From the NCBI GenBank assembly GCA_910575445.1, contig CAJTFW010000001.1, positions 806,001 through 870,000 of the forward strand: a stretch of DNA of 64,000 nucleotides, given 5' to 3'. The stretch's first letter is position 1. The number at the start of each line of letters is the position of its first letter. A program made the position numbers and the translations under genes. The notes beneath the pieces are model-generated. The model was given only the letters and a program-made list of their open reading frames with translations. It had not been told where the DNA came from and searched no databases. Below, piece after piece: positions 32,107 through 42,004 of this stretch. The stretch comes from Lachnospiraceae bacterium. GTDB lineage: Bacteria; Bacillota; Clostridia; Lachnospirales; Lachnospiraceae.

Positions 32107-34023
32107 ATGGGCAAGATAGCAGTGCTAGATAAACAGACAATTGATAAGATAGCAGCAGGAGAAGTGGTGGAGCGCCCGGCTTCTGTTGTCAAAGAACTGG
32201 TGGAAAATGCGATAGATGCCAATGCTTCTCAGATTATGGTGGAGATTCGCGGAGGTGGAATAGAGTACCTTCGGATTACCGACAATGGAAGCGGACTGGA
32301 AAAAGAGGATATTCCGCTTGCTTTTTTGCGTCATTCGACAAGTAAGATTCGCAGCGCACAGGATCTGACGGGGATTACTTCTCTTGGTTTTCGCGGGGAG
32401 GCACTCTCTAGTATCTCGGCAGTCTCGATGGTGGAGTTGATTACCAAGACCAGAAAAGAAGTGCTTGGAAATCGCTGCTATCTAGAAGGCGGTGTACAAA
32501 AAGAACTAGAAGAAATCGGTGCGCCCGATGGGACAACTTTTGTTGTGCGCAACTTGTTCTATAACACGCCAGCGCGCAAGAAATTTCTGCGTTCGGAGAT
32601 GGCAGAGGCTTCTGCGGTTCATGAAATGATGACACATCTGGCACTTTCGCATCCTGAGATAGCATTTAAGCTTATGATTCAGAACCAGATGAAGCTTCAG
32701 ACCGCAGGAAGTGGGAAACTAAAAGATGTTATCTACCATATCTATGGAAGAGAGATAGCCATGCAGCTTTTGCCAATCACATGGGAAAAAGGTCCGATTG
32801 CGATTCATGGCTTTCTTGGAAAACCGGAGATTTCCAGAGGAAATCGAAATTATGAGAACTATTTTGTCAATGGAAGATATGTAAAGAGCAAGATTCTTGC
32901 CAAAGGGATTGAGGATGGCTATAAAAGCTATATGATGCAGCATCGGTATCCTTTTGTATGCTTGGATATACGAATCGATGGTACGTTTTTGGATGTCAAT
33001 GTGCATCCAACCAAGATGGAGCTTCGCTTTGGTGACCAGAATCTGGTCTATGATACCTTGCAACAGGGAATTAAAGAAGTGCTCTCCAAAAAAGAGCTAA
33101 TTCCACAGATAACACTACAGGACACTGGGGTGGGGTCCAAGGCGGGCAAAGCAAAAGGGACAATAACAGACAAAGAAGAATCTAATGTCTTAGATAAGAA
33201 AAAGCCCGTAGAAAAGTTGCCTTTAGAAAAGATGTGGAAGACGCCAGAGCCATCAAAGGAGCCAATCACACCAGAAGATAAAAATCTGGAGTACTTTTTG
33301 GAACAGATGCGAAAGCGGGTAAAAGACCGACATCGCCAGGAAGTACAGACTTCTGCCACACCGCAGACGCTAAGAGAAGAGAATGGCTATCAAAAAGCCG
33401 AGCAGCTACAACTGTTTGATGATAAATTATTGTCGAAAAAAGCCGCAGTCCGTCATGAGATTATCGGACAGGTCTTTGGCACGTATTGGCTGGTGCAATA
33501 TGGGGATAAACTCTATATTATCGACCAGCATGCCGCTCACGAAAAGGTACTCTATGAGCGGCTGATGAAATCTCTGTGGGAACAGAACTGCCAGTCACAG
33601 CTTCTCTCTCCCCCTGTGATATTAAATCTGACCATGCCAGAAGAACAGCTCTACCGGATGTATCAATCGTATTTTGCAGATATGGGTTTTGAGATTGAAG
33701 AGTTTGGCGAGCAGGCTTATGCAGTCCGCGCAGTGCCAGCCAATCTGCCGGGACTTGATAGAACGGATGTTCTAATAGAGCTTCTGGACAGTCTTTCAGA
33801 GATTTCCGGTCGTATCAGCTCGGAGTCACTGCTTGACAAAGTGGCGTCGATGTCTTGTAAGGCAGCAGTCAAAGGGAAGCATCAGATGTCTTCTCTGGAG
33901 GCAAAAGCATTGATTGATGAGCTTTTAACACTGGAAAATCCCTATCATTGTCCACATGGAAGACCGACGATTATCTCAATGACCCGCTATGAGTTAGAGA
34001 AAAAATTTAAAAGGATTATATAG
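32107..34023 (+). CDS. mutL: DNA mismatch repair protein MutL
   Basis: 638 residues. N-terminal GHKL ATPase motifs (ELVENAIDANAS, ITDNGSGL, TSLGFRGEALSSI) occupy about 1-330; a charged linker follows; the C-terminal dimerisation domain has the endonuclease motif IDQHAAHEKVLYE, so this MutL should nick DNA itself, as in methyl-independent mismatch repair. Nearly abuts mutS and miaA; translation is probably coupled. Confidence 0.97.
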   Translation: MGKIAVLDKQTIDKIAAGEVVERPASVVKELVENAIDANASQIMVEIRGGGIEYLRITDNGSGLEKEDIPLAFLRHSTSKIRSAQDLTGITSLGFRGEALSSISAVSMVELITKTRKEVLGNRCYLEGGVQKELEEIGAPDGTTFVVRNLFYNTPARKKFLRSEMAEASAVHEMMTHLALSHPEIAFKLMIQNQMKLQTAGSGKLKDVIYHIYGREIAMQLLPITWEKGPIAIHGFLGKPEISRGNRNYENYFVNGRYVKSKILAKGIEDGYKSYMMQHRYPFVCLDIRIDGTFLDVNVHPTKMELRFGDQNLVYDTLQQGIKEVLSKKELIPQITLQDTGVGSKAGKAKGTITDKEESNVLDKKKPVEKLPLEKMWKTPEPSKEPITPEDKNLEYFLEQMRKRVKDRHRQEVQTSATPQTLREENGYQKAEQLQLFDDKLLSKKAAVRHEIIGQVFGTYWLVQYGDKLYIIDQHAAHEKVLYERLMKSLWEQNCQSQLLSPPVILNLTMPEEQLYRMYQSYFADMGFEIEEFGEQAYAVRAVPANLPGLDRTDVLIELLDSLSEISGRISSESLLDKVASMSCKAAVKGKHQMSSLEAKALIDELLTLENPYHCPHGRPTIISMTRYELEKKFKRII

Positions 34024-34024
34024 T

Positions 34025-34969
34025 ATGAAAAAAGAACCTTTAGTGATTCTGACAGGTCCTACCGCGGTAGGGAAGACCAAGCTTTCGATTGCGCTTGCAA
34101 AGGCGATTGGAGGAGAGATTATATCGGCGGATTCGATGCAGGTCTATCGGCATATGGATATTGGTTCTGCCAAGATTCGATTAGAGGAGATGGAAGGGAT
34201 TCCTCACTATCTGGTGGATGTGTTAGAGCCGTGGGAAGAATTTCATGTAGTACGTTTTCAACAGATGGCAAAAGAAGCTATGAAAAAGATTCGAGAACAC
34301 GGGCATATTCCTATCCTGGTGGGCGGAACCGGGTTTTATATTCAGGCAATTGTAAAAGATATTGATTTTACAGAGAATGAAGCCAGTCCATATCGGGAAG
34401 AGCTTACAAGGCTTGCAGAAGAAAAAGGTGCAGATTTTCTGTACGAGAAGCTTCAAAAGGTGGACCCTAAGTCAGCTCAGATTATCCATGCTCACAATGT
34501 AAAACGGATCATTCGGGCGTTGGAATTTTACCAGATGACAGGGAAAAAAATCTCAGAACACAACAAAGAGCAAAGAGAAAAAAGCTCACCGTATCAATTT
34601 GCCTATTTTGTGTTGCAAGATGAGCGTGCAAAGCTCTATAAAAGGATTGAAGCAAGGATAGATGAGATGCTGCAAGACGGGCTGATAGAAGAAGTTACCG
34701 CATTAAAGGAGATGGGACTAAAGCGTGGGATGGTGTCGATGCAGGGACTTGGCTATAAAGAGATTCTTGCATATCTAGATGGCGAGTGTACACTAGAAGA
34801 AGCAGTGGAGATACTAAAGCGGGATACCCGTCATTTTGCCAAACGGCAGATTACCTGGTTTAAAAGAGAAGAAGAGGTTATCTGGCTTGATAAAGGCAAG
34901 TTTGCTTATCAGGAAGAACAGATATTAGAGGCGATGCTTCAGATATTAAGAGAAAAGGAAATTATATAG
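34025..34969 (+). CDS. miaA: tRNA dimethylallyltransferase
   Basis: 314 residues. P-loop GPTAVGKTKLSI, then SADSMQVYRHMDIGSAK, the GGTGFYIQA loop and Gln/Lys-rich RDTRHFAKRQITWFKR. Adds a dimethylallyl group to N6 of A37 in tRNAs reading UNN codons. One base after the mutL stop and directly against the next gene start. Confidence 0.97.
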   Translation: MKKEPLVILTGPTAVGKTKLSIALAKAIGGEIISADSMQVYRHMDIGSAKIRLEEMEGIPHYLVDVLEPWEEFHVVRFQQMAKEAMKKIREHGHIPILVGGTGFYIQAIVKDIDFTENEASPYREELTRLAEEKGADFLYEKLQKVDPKSAQIIHAHNVKRIIRALEFYQMTGKKISEHNKEQREKSSPYQFAYFVLQDERAKLYKRIEARIDEMLQDGLIEEVTALKEMGLKRGMVSMQGLGYKEILAYLDGECTLEEAVEILKRDTRHFAKRQITWFKREEEVIWLDKGKFAYQEEQILEAMLQILREKEII

Positions 34970-36253
34970 ATGAAGTTAGAGAATTTATATCAGAAGATGG
35001 GAATTGAGAAGAAGGTCTATGCCTATGGACAGAAGATAGAAGAAGCGTTAAAGGAACGTTTTGCTGCGATTGATAAGACAGCAGAATATAACCAGCTAAA
35101 AGTGATTGATGCAATGCAAAAGCACAGGGTCAGCGATATTCATTTTGCAGGGACAAGCGGATATGGCTATAATGACCTTGGAAGGGATACCCTAGAGCTA
35201 GTTTATGCAGAGGCTTTTCATGCAGAGTCGGCACTTGTGCGGCCTCAGATTGCCTGTGGGACACATGCACTCTGTATTGCTCTCTCGGCGAACTTACGCC
35301 CAGGGGATGAACTTTTGGCTATCTCAGGCAAGCCTTATGACACGCTAGAGGAGGTTATCGGCATCCGCCCTTCTTGTGGAAGCCTAGCAGAATATGGTGT
35401 CACCTATCGCCAGGTAGACCTTCTAGCGGATGACAGCTTTGACTGGGAAGGGATAAAAAGGGCAATCACTCCAAAGACAAAGATGGTGCATATTCAGCGC
35501 TCCAAAGGCTATCAGACCCGTAAGACGCTCTCAGTATTAGAGATAGGAGCGGCTATCTCCTATGTAAAATCCATCCGTCCAGAGATTATCTGTATGGTGG
35601 ATAACTGCTACGGCGAGTTTGTAGAGCGCATTGAGCCAAGTGATGTGGGTGCAGACCTTTGCGTTGGCTCGTTGATTAAAAATCCAGGTGGTGGTCTTGC
35701 ACCCTCTGGCGGCTATATTGTGGGAAAAGAAGCCTGTGTGGAACATTGTGCCTACCGCTTGACTTCTCCGGGGCTTGGCAAGGAAGTCGGAGCGACTTTT
35801 GGTGTGATGCAGTCTTTCTACCAGGGATTTTTCTTGGCGCCTACTGTGACCGCAGGTGCACTAAAAGGAGCGATTTTTGCAGCAAATCTCTATGAACAAC
35901 TGGGATTTTCTGTAGTTCCAGACGGGCAGGAGAGTCGGCATGATATTATCCAGTCGATTACATTTGGGACGCCAGAAGGAGTGATAGCTTTTTGTAAAGG
36001 TATCCAGGCGGCAGCTCCGGTGGATAGCTTTGTTGTGCCAAGCCCGGCACCAATGCCAGGCTATGACAGCGATGTGATTATGGCAGCGGGCGCTTTTGTA
36101 CAGGGCTCTTCGATTGAATTAAGTGCAGACGGGCCGATAAAGCCTCCTTATGCGGTCTATTTTCAGGGAGGATTGACCTATGAACATGCCAAGTTTGGAA
36201 TTTTAAAATCGTTGCAGCAGCTTGTAAAAGAGGGAATTACCAATGTCCCATGA
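34970..36253 (+). CDS. Methionine gamma-lyase-like PLP enzyme (YnbB/aluminium-resistance family)
   Basis: 427 residues, a fold-type I PLP protein of the YnbB family. The PLP-lysine region is SLIKNPGGGLAPSGGYI, preceded by DNCYGEFVE; the cofactor ring-stacking region is RPQIACGTHALCIAL. Often annotated as methionine gamma-lyase or aluminium-resistance protein, but substrate is not proven. The start follows the miaA stop without a gap, a common Firmicute arrangement. Its end overlaps the MATE gene by 11 nt. Confidence 0.88.
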   Translation: MKLENLYQKMGIEKKVYAYGQKIEEALKERFAAIDKTAEYNQLKVIDAMQKHRVSDIHFAGTSGYGYNDLGRDTLELVYAEAFHAESALVRPQIACGTHALCIALSANLRPGDELLAISGKPYDTLEEVIGIRPSCGSLAEYGVTYRQVDLLADDSFDWEGIKRAITPKTKMVHIQRSKGYQTRKTLSVLEIGAAISYVKSIRPEIICMVDNCYGEFVERIEPSDVGADLCVGSLIKNPGGGLAPSGGYIVGKEACVEHCAYRLTSPGLGKEVGATFGVMQSFYQGFFLAPTVTAGALKGAIFAANLYEQLGFSVVPDGQESRHDIIQSITFGTPEGVIAFCKGIQAAAPVDSFVVPSPAPMPGYDSDVIMAAGAFVQGSSIELSADGPIKPPYAVYFQGGLTYEHAKFGILKSLQQLVKEGITNVP

Positions 36254-37589
36254 TTTAACCAAAGGCCCCGTGATTCGAACGATGCTGCTCTTTGCCTTTC
36301 CGATGATGGTTGGAAATCTCTTGCAGCAGCTTTATAATGTGGCGGATACGTTGATTGTCGGGCAGTTTTTAGGGGCGGATGCACTGGCGGCAGTTGGTTC
36401 TTCTTATACGCTGATGACATTTTTGACCTCGATTTTACTGGGACTTTGTATGGGAAGCGGTGCAGTGTTTTCGATTCGATGTGGTGAGAAGGATGAAGAA
36501 GGGCTGCTTTCAAGCGTGGTTCATTCTTGTCTGATGATTGCACTGCTTGCCTGTGTGCTAAATCTTCTGGTCTTTATAGGTATTGATGTGATTCTCTATT
36601 TTTTACAAGTGCCAGAGCGTATCTATCATATGATGCGGGAATATCTGTGGGTGATTTTCTTTGGCATCTTTGCGACCTTTTTATATAATTTTTTTGCCTC
36701 ACTTCTGCGTGCCGTTGGAAACTCTGTAACACCACTTCTTTTTCTGGGTGTATGTGCAGTGTTAAATATTGTACTGGATTTGCTGTTTGTGATTCGCTTT
36801 GGATGGGGTGTAGAGGGCGCTGCGGCTGCTACTGTGATTGCACAGTGGGTATCGGGACTTGGGTTGCTTTTTTATACACTGTATGTATTTCCACAGTTTC
36901 GGGTGTGGGGACGCAGGATTCGATTAGAGAAAAAGGTGTTTTCAGAGATTGCACAGTTTTCGGTACTGACTTGTTTGCAGCAGTCTGTGATGAACCTTGG
37001 GATACTGATGGTGCAAGGATTAGTCAACAGTTTCGGGCCAGCGGTGATGGCAGCTTTTGCAGCGGCGGTGAAGATTGACTCGTTTGCCTATATGCCGGTA
37101 CAGGACTTTGGCAATGCATTTTCAACCTTTACAGCGCAAAACTTTGGGGCAAGAAAAGAAGAACGGATTCGGGCGGGAGTCAAAGGGGCCGTCGTATGTT
37201 CGGTGGTTTTTTGTTTGCTGATTAGCTTTTTGGTCTGTCTGTTTGCAAGGCCACTGATGCTTCTGTTTGTAAAAGCACAGGAGACAGAGATATTAGAGAT
37301 AGGTGTTACCTATCTTCGGATTGAAGGTGCTTTTTACTGTGGCATTGGATGTCTGTTCTTACTCTATGGATTCTACCGGGCGATAGGAAGGCCGGGGATG
37401 TCCGTTGTACTGACCGTGATTTCACTTGGAACAAGAGTGGCACTTGCCTATCTTTTGTCAGCGATTCCGGCGGTGGGAGTAGTTGGCATCTGGTGGTCGG
37501 TACCTATTGGATGGTTCTTGGCAGATATTGCAGGCTTTGGATATTATCTAATGCTTCGAAAAAGAAGTAAAAGGATGGAAGAAAGATGA
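36243..37589 (+). CDS. MATE-family efflux transporter
   Basis: 448 residues, about twelve membrane helices in two pseudo-repeats. N-terminal LTKGPVIRTMLLFAFPMMVGN and QQLYNVADTLIVGQFLG are the family hallmark. It exports cationic drugs or metabolites by sodium or proton antiport; substrate unknown. Starts within the YnbB-like gene and overlaps the next oxidoreductase by 4 nt. Confidence 0.93.
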   Translation: MSHDLTKGPVIRTMLLFAFPMMVGNLLQQLYNVADTLIVGQFLGADALAAVGSSYTLMTFLTSILLGLCMGSGAVFSIRCGEKDEEGLLSSVVHSCLMIALLACVLNLLVFIGIDVILYFLQVPERIYHMMREYLWVIFFGIFATFLYNFFASLLRAVGNSVTPLLFLGVCAVLNIVLDLLFVIRFGWGVEGAAAATVIAQWVSGLGLLFYTLYVFPQFRVWGRRIRLEKKVFSEIAQFSVLTCLQQSVMNLGILMVQGLVNSFGPAVMAAFAAAVKIDSFAYMPVQDFGNAFSTFTAQNFGARKEERIRAGVKGAVVCSVVFCLLISFLVCLFARPLMLLFVKAQETEILEIGVTYLRIEGAFYCGIGCLFLLYGFYRAIGRPGMSVVLTVISLGTRVALAYLLSAIPAVGVVGIWWSVPIGWFLADIAGFGYYLMLRKRSKRMEER

Positions 37590-38809
37590 GAGAGGTAGTG
37601 GTCATAGGAGGCGGTGCTTCTGGAATGATGGCAGCGATTGCGGCGGCACGATGCGGGGCAAAGGTGACATTGATAGAAAAGAATACACAGGCTGGCAAAA
37701 AGCTTCTGATGACAGGAAATGGACGGTGTAATTTTACCAATCAAGACCAGAGGCTTATGCATTATCGAAGTCAACATCAAAAGCTTGTAGAGCCTGTACT
37801 AAAAGCCTTTTCTATGGAAGATACCGTGACATTTTTTAAGGAGCTGGGGATTGTGGTAAAGGACAGAAAAGGGTATCTGTATCCAGCCAGCAATCAGGCG
37901 GTTTCTGTGGTAAAAGTGCTTCAGCTAGAGCTTCGGCGCCTTTTGGTAAAAGAGGCATATCATACCGAAGTGCTTTCGGTTAAGAAACAAAAAGAGGGAT
38001 TTTTGGTGGAGACTGAAGGATGGAAGTATAAAGCAGATGCCGTTATCCTGGCCTGTGGCTCGATGGCAGCGCCTAAGACCGGCTCGACCGGAGATGGATA
38101 TCGCTTTGCAAGGCAGCTTGGGCATACCGTGGGGAAGGTCTTGCCAGCGCTTACCGGAGTATATGTAAAGGAAAAAGATGCAGAGAAGCTTGCTGGTGTT
38201 CGGATGGAAGCGAAGGTGACGCTTTTAATTGACGGTAAAAACCATGCAGAGGATGAGGGGGAAGTACAGTTTGCTTCATATGGATTGTCGGGAATCCCCA
38301 TCTTTCAGATAAGCCGATATGCAGCCTGGGCGCTAGAAGATGGAAAAAAGTGTGAAATCTGTCTGGATTTTCTAAAAGAACATACATTCGAAGATGTGCG
38401 GGAGATATTAGAGAAGCAAAAGAAATATACACAGACAAGAAGAGGAGTGGACTGTCTGCTCGGGATATTTCCAGAAAAGCTGTCACAGGTATTACTTCTT
38501 AGGGCGAAAATTTCGGCTAAGAAGATAAGAAAAGACTGGACAGAAGAAGAGATAGAGAGACTACTTATACAGATAAAAAGGATGGGATTTTTTATAACTC
38601 GGTGCAGGGGATATGAGCAGGCACAGGTGTGTACAGGAGGAGTACCTCTGACAGAGATAAAAGGAACAACCATGGAGTCTTTAAAATCATCAGGGCTCTA
38701 TCTAACAGGAGAGCTTTTAGATGTAGATGGAGCATGTGGAGGATATAATTTGCAGTGGGCCTGGAGCAGTGGATATCTGGCCGGCGTACATGCAGCAAAG
38801 GAGGAATAA
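37586..38809 (+). CDS. FAD-dependent oxidoreductase, HI0933/YhiN family
   Basis: 407 residues. Rossmann dinucleotide motif VVIGGGASGMMAAIAAARCG at the N-terminus, then KKLLMTGNGRCNFTN, AVILACGSMAAPKTGSTGDGY and C-terminal GELLDVDGACGGYNLQWAWSSG, all typical of the HI0933-like (BaiN/RdsA) group. Flavin-dependent reductase of unproven substrate. Overlaps the MATE gene stop. Confidence 0.9.
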   Translation: MREVVVIGGGASGMMAAIAAARCGAKVTLIEKNTQAGKKLLMTGNGRCNFTNQDQRLMHYRSQHQKLVEPVLKAFSMEDTVTFFKELGIVVKDRKGYLYPASNQAVSVVKVLQLELRRLLVKEAYHTEVLSVKKQKEGFLVETEGWKYKADAVILACGSMAAPKTGSTGDGYRFARQLGHTVGKVLPALTGVYVKEKDAEKLAGVRMEAKVTLLIDGKNHAEDEGEVQFASYGLSGIPIFQISRYAAWALEDGKKCEICLDFLKEHTFEDVREILEKQKKYTQTRRGVDCLLGIFPEKLSQVLLLRAKISAKKIRKDWTEEEIERLLIQIKRMGFFITRCRGYEQAQVCTGGVPLTEIKGTTMESLKSSGLYLTGELLDVDGACGGYNLQWAWSSGYLAGVHAAKEE

Positions 38810-38811
38810 AA

Positions 38812-39309
38812 ATGCGAAATATTATTTGTTTTCATAATCCAGATGAAATAAACGGGTATCTAAGTAATTGGTATCTGTCAGATTTTACAATAGACGGGCA
38901 GAAATTTTCTTCGATGGAGCAGTATATGATGTATGAGAAAGCGCGGACATTTGGAGATATGGAGATTGCAGTGCAGATTATGGAGACCAATCAGGTAGGA
39001 AAGATTAAAAGCCTGGGGCGCTTGGTAAAAAATTATCATGAGACTGTCTGGAATGGCGTGCGGCAGATTCGGATCTATCGGGGACTTTTGGCAAAGTTTT
39101 CACAGAATCAGGAGCTGCTTCAAAAGCTTCTAGACACCAAAGATGCAATTCTTGCAGAATGTGCAGTGCAGGACTGTATCTGGGGGATTGGGCGTTCGAT
39201 GAAAGACGAGAAGCGCTATGAGATACAGGCGTGGAAAGGGAAAAATTTGCTAGGATATGCCTTGATGGAAGCACGAAATGAGTTGGCTAAAGAGAGGGAA
39301 GAATGTTAA
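38812..39309 (+). CDS. NADAR-family protein (YbiA/DUF1768)
   Basis: 165 residues from ATG 38812 after GGAGG. The NADAR fold is shown by GYLSNWY near the N-terminus, FSSMEQYMMYEKA, KSLGRLVKNYHETVWNGVR and DCIWGIG. Known members include the N-glycosidase that removes early riboflavin intermediates and ADP-ribosyl-guanosine hydrolases. Which substrate applies is unknown. Sits between two FAD oxidoreductases; the stop overlaps the next gene by 7 nt. Confidence 0.85.
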   Translation: MRNIICFHNPDEINGYLSNWYLSDFTIDGQKFSSMEQYMMYEKARTFGDMEIAVQIMETNQVGKIKSLGRLVKNYHETVWNGVRQIRIYRGLLAKFSQNQELLQKLLDTKDAILAECAVQDCIWGIGRSMKDEKRYEIQAWKGKNLLGYALMEARNELAKEREEC

Positions 39310-40910
39310 AAATTCAGCAACTAAAGCTGTCGGTTGTACATACGAAGCAGGAATTGGAAGAGAAGATACAAAAGATAATAAAGATTCCCAAAAAAGAATT
39401 ACTTTGTTATAAAATTATCAAGCGCTCCCTGGATGCCAGAGGTGGAAAGCTTCAGTATGTATATACAATAGAAATAAAAGTAAAAAAAGAAACTGAGATT
39501 TTAAAGCGGTGCAGTGCATATGTGACAAAATCCGACCGGGTTATCTACCAGTTTCCAACTTTGGGAGAGAAAAAGATGCAGCATCGTCCGGTAATTGTGG
39601 GGACAGGGCCAGCGGGACTATTCTGCGGTCTGATGCTTGCAAGAGCAGGATACAGGCCGATTCTTATTGAGCGGGGACAGCGAGCAAAAGAGCGCGCAAA
39701 AAGTGTAAAGCGCTTTTGGAAGGATGGGATTTTAGATATACGTTCCAATGTGCAGTTTGGAGAAGGTGGCGCGGGAACCTTTTCAGATGGAAAATTAAAT
39801 ACACTGGTAAAAGACCCTGTGGGACGCAACAGAAAGGTATTAGAGCTTTTTGTAGAGGCAGGGGCGCCAGAGGAGATATTGTATGAGCATAAGCCGCATC
39901 TTGGGACGGATGTATTGATTCAGATTGTGGAGCATATCCGAAAAGAGATTGTAAGGCTTGGGGGAGAGGTGCGTTTTGATACGCTTCTAAAGGATATTCA
40001 GATAGAAGAAAACTGTGTAAAAGGCGCAGTGTTAGAAGATATAAAAGGAGAGACAGAGATACTTTCTACAGAACTTTTGGTATTGGCAGTAGGGCACAGT
40101 GCAAGAGACACCTTTTCAATGCTAAAAAAGCATAAGGTGCCAATGCAGGCCAAGGCATTTGCGGTTGGAGTGCGCGTGGAGCATCCGCAGGAGATGATAA
40201 ACCTTCTTCAGTATGGGAAAGAGTATCCGTCTGTCTTGCCGGCAGCTTCCTATAAAGTGACCAGAAAGACAAAAAGTGGCAGGGGCGTCTATTCTTTTTG
40301 TATGTGTCCTGGTGGCTATGTGGTCAATGCTTCTTCGGAAGCAGAAGCTTTGGCGGTCAATGGGATGAGTTATCAGGCCAGAGACAGCAGAAATGCCAAC
40401 AGTGCGATGATTGTGACTGTGACACCAGAGGATTTTGGTGGAACAGATGTTCTATCTGGCGTGGAATTTCAGAGAAAGTTAGAAAGAGCAGCGTACCAGG
40501 CAGGAAAAGGGCGGATTCCTGTGCAGACGTTTCAGGATTTTTGCCAGAACACAAGGTCTACGGTCTTAGGAGAGATTGCGCCGTGCATTAAAGGTGCCTA
40601 CCAGTTGTCGAATGTGCGGGAGATATTTCCAGAAGAGCTTTCGAAGGCTTTGGAGGAGGGAATCTTAGGCTGTGAGCAGATACTTCCCGGCTTTGCCAGA
40701 AAAGATATGGTACTCTCTGGCGTGGAGAGCAGGACTTCTTCTCCTGTTCGGATAGTAAGAGATGAAAGATTAGAAAGTGAAGTATGCGGATTATATCCGT
40801 GTGGCGAGGGCGCTGGCTATGCTGGCGGTATCACTTCGGCAGCAATGGATGGATTAAAGATTGCAGAAGCGATTGCAAAAACATATGCGCCGTGTTATGA
40901 TTACAGATAG
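39303..40910 (+). CDS. FAD-dependent dehydrogenase (COG2509 type)
   Basis: 535 residues. An N-terminal alpha/beta extension (about 1-85) precedes the FAD domain with VIVGTGPAGLFCGLMLARAG; further markers are QFGEGGAGTFSDGKLNT, YEHKPHLGTDVL and GEGAGYAGGITSAAMDG near the end. Uncharacterised conserved flavoprotein in Firmicutes. Translation is coupled to the NADAR gene by overlap. Confidence 0.88.
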   Translation: MLKIQQLKLSVVHTKQELEEKIQKIIKIPKKELLCYKIIKRSLDARGGKLQYVYTIEIKVKKETEILKRCSAYVTKSDRVIYQFPTLGEKKMQHRPVIVGTGPAGLFCGLMLARAGYRPILIERGQRAKERAKSVKRFWKDGILDIRSNVQFGEGGAGTFSDGKLNTLVKDPVGRNRKVLELFVEAGAPEEILYEHKPHLGTDVLIQIVEHIRKEIVRLGGEVRFDTLLKDIQIEENCVKGAVLEDIKGETEILSTELLVLAVGHSARDTFSMLKKHKVPMQAKAFAVGVRVEHPQEMINLLQYGKEYPSVLPAASYKVTRKTKSGRGVYSFCMCPGGYVVNASSEAEALAVNGMSYQARDSRNANSAMIVTVTPEDFGGTDVLSGVEFQRKLERAAYQAGKGRIPVQTFQDFCQNTRSTVLGEIAPCIKGAYQLSNVREIFPEELSKALEEGILGCEQILPGFARKDMVLSGVESRTSSPVRIVRDERLESEVCGLYPCGEGAGYAGGITSAAMDGLKIAEAIAKTYAPCYDYR

Positions 40911-40963
40911 CTTTAACATCAAAGTCCTATATGGACAGATGGAAACCGGAGGTAGCATACGCG

Positions 40964-41218
40964 ATGAAAAGTTCAAAAAATGGCTGGACGTTGTTTCTGC
41001 TGATTCTGGCCGGGATTGTGCTCGGCGGATTTATCGGCAGTCTGACAGCTAATGTTTCAGGGCTTGACTGGCTGAATTATGGGCAGTCTTTTGGATTGGA
41101 AAATCCGATAGTCCTATCTCTAGGACTTTTGGTTCTGACTTTTGGCCTGACCATTAAGGTGACAGTTGCCAGTACGCTTGGGATGATTCTTGCGATTCTT
41201 GTCTATCGCTGGATATAG
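40964..41218 (+). CDS. DUF4321 small membrane protein
   Basis: 84 residues with two hydrophobic helices (about 8-28 and 47-80). I start at ATG 40964 (MKSSKNGWTLF), ten bases after GGAGGT; an ATG 33 bases upstream lacks a site. Matches the DUF4321 pattern common in Clostridia beside radC and mreB. Function unknown; the position suggests the division/shape cluster. Confidence 0.8.
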   Translation: MKSSKNGWTLFLLILAGIVLGGFIGSLTANVSGLDWLNYGQSFGLENPIVLSLGLLVLTFGLTIKVTVASTLGMILAILVYRWI

Positions 41219-41244
41219 ATTGCAAAAAAGAAAATACTAAAAGA

Positions 41245-41284
41245 GATAACTGCCGGAGTATCTGGAGAAAAAACGGAGGTTATC
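41245..41284 (+). promoter_or_regulatory. Hairpin masking the radC ribosome site
   Basis: GATAAC-CCG (41245-41255) can pair with CGG-GTTATC (41274-41284); the 3' arm contains the CGGAGG ribosome site five to ten bases before the radC ATG at 41289. Candidate translational control; no T run, so not a terminator. Confidence 0.4.
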
Positions 41285-41288
41285 AAAG

Positions 41289-41978
41289 ATGAGTGAAAAA
41301 TTTAACAATCTGCCGGTACAGGAGCGCCCGTACGAGAGATGTATCCGCCATGGAGCAGAAGGGCTTAGTGACCGGGAGCTATTAGCAGTTCTTCTAAGGA
41401 CAGGCTCTAAGGAGCGAACGGTGCTAGAGCTGGCAGGAGACCTTTTAAAGCTGGTTCCTGAAAAGGAGGGCTTTACCGGACTGCGCAGATTGAATCTGGA
41501 AGAATTAACCAGTGTTCACGGAATTGGCACCGTCAAGGCAATTCAGGTAAAATGTATGTTGGAATTGGCGCGCCGGATGGCCAGAGAAGAAGCTGGAAAA
41601 GGCATCTATTTTAAGACACCAGCTTCTATTGCAGAGTATTATATGGAGGATTTAAGACACCTAGAACAAGAAGTATTGCTGCTTTTGATGCTAAACCAAA
41701 AGGGACGGCTTCTAAAAGAGAAATATCTGTTTCAGGGAACCATAAATGCTTCTGTTATCTCTCCGCGAGAGATTTTTCTGGAGGCTTTGTCTGCAAGAGC
41801 CGTACAGATTATTCTGCTGCACAATCATCCAAGTGGAGATGCTAGGCCAAGCAGAGAGGACTTACAAGCGACAAAGAGGGTCTTTGAGGCTGGAGAACTC
41901 TTAGGTATTCAGCTGACAGACCATATTATTATTGGAGAGCACACTTATGTGAGCTTTCGGGAGAAACATTACCTGTAG
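41289..41978 (+). CDS. radC: RadC family protein
   Basis: 229 residues. N-terminal helix-hairpin-helix region (RLNLEELTSVHGIGTVKAIQ) and C-terminal JAB/MPN metalloprotease-like domain with HNHPSGDARPSREDL. Historically called a DNA repair protein; role unproven. As in many Firmicutes, it directly precedes mreB. Confidence 0.93.
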   Translation: MSEKFNNLPVQERPYERCIRHGAEGLSDRELLAVLLRTGSKERTVLELAGDLLKLVPEKEGFTGLRRLNLEELTSVHGIGTVKAIQVKCMLELARRMAREEAGKGIYFKTPASIAEYYMEDLRHLEQEVLLLLMLNQKGRLLKEKYLFQGTINASVISPREIFLEALSARAVQIILLHNHPSGDARPSREDLQATKRVFEAGELLGIQLTDHIIIGEHTYVSFREKHYL

Positions 41979-42004
41979 TCTACAGAGAAAGAGGGAAAAA
42001 TACA

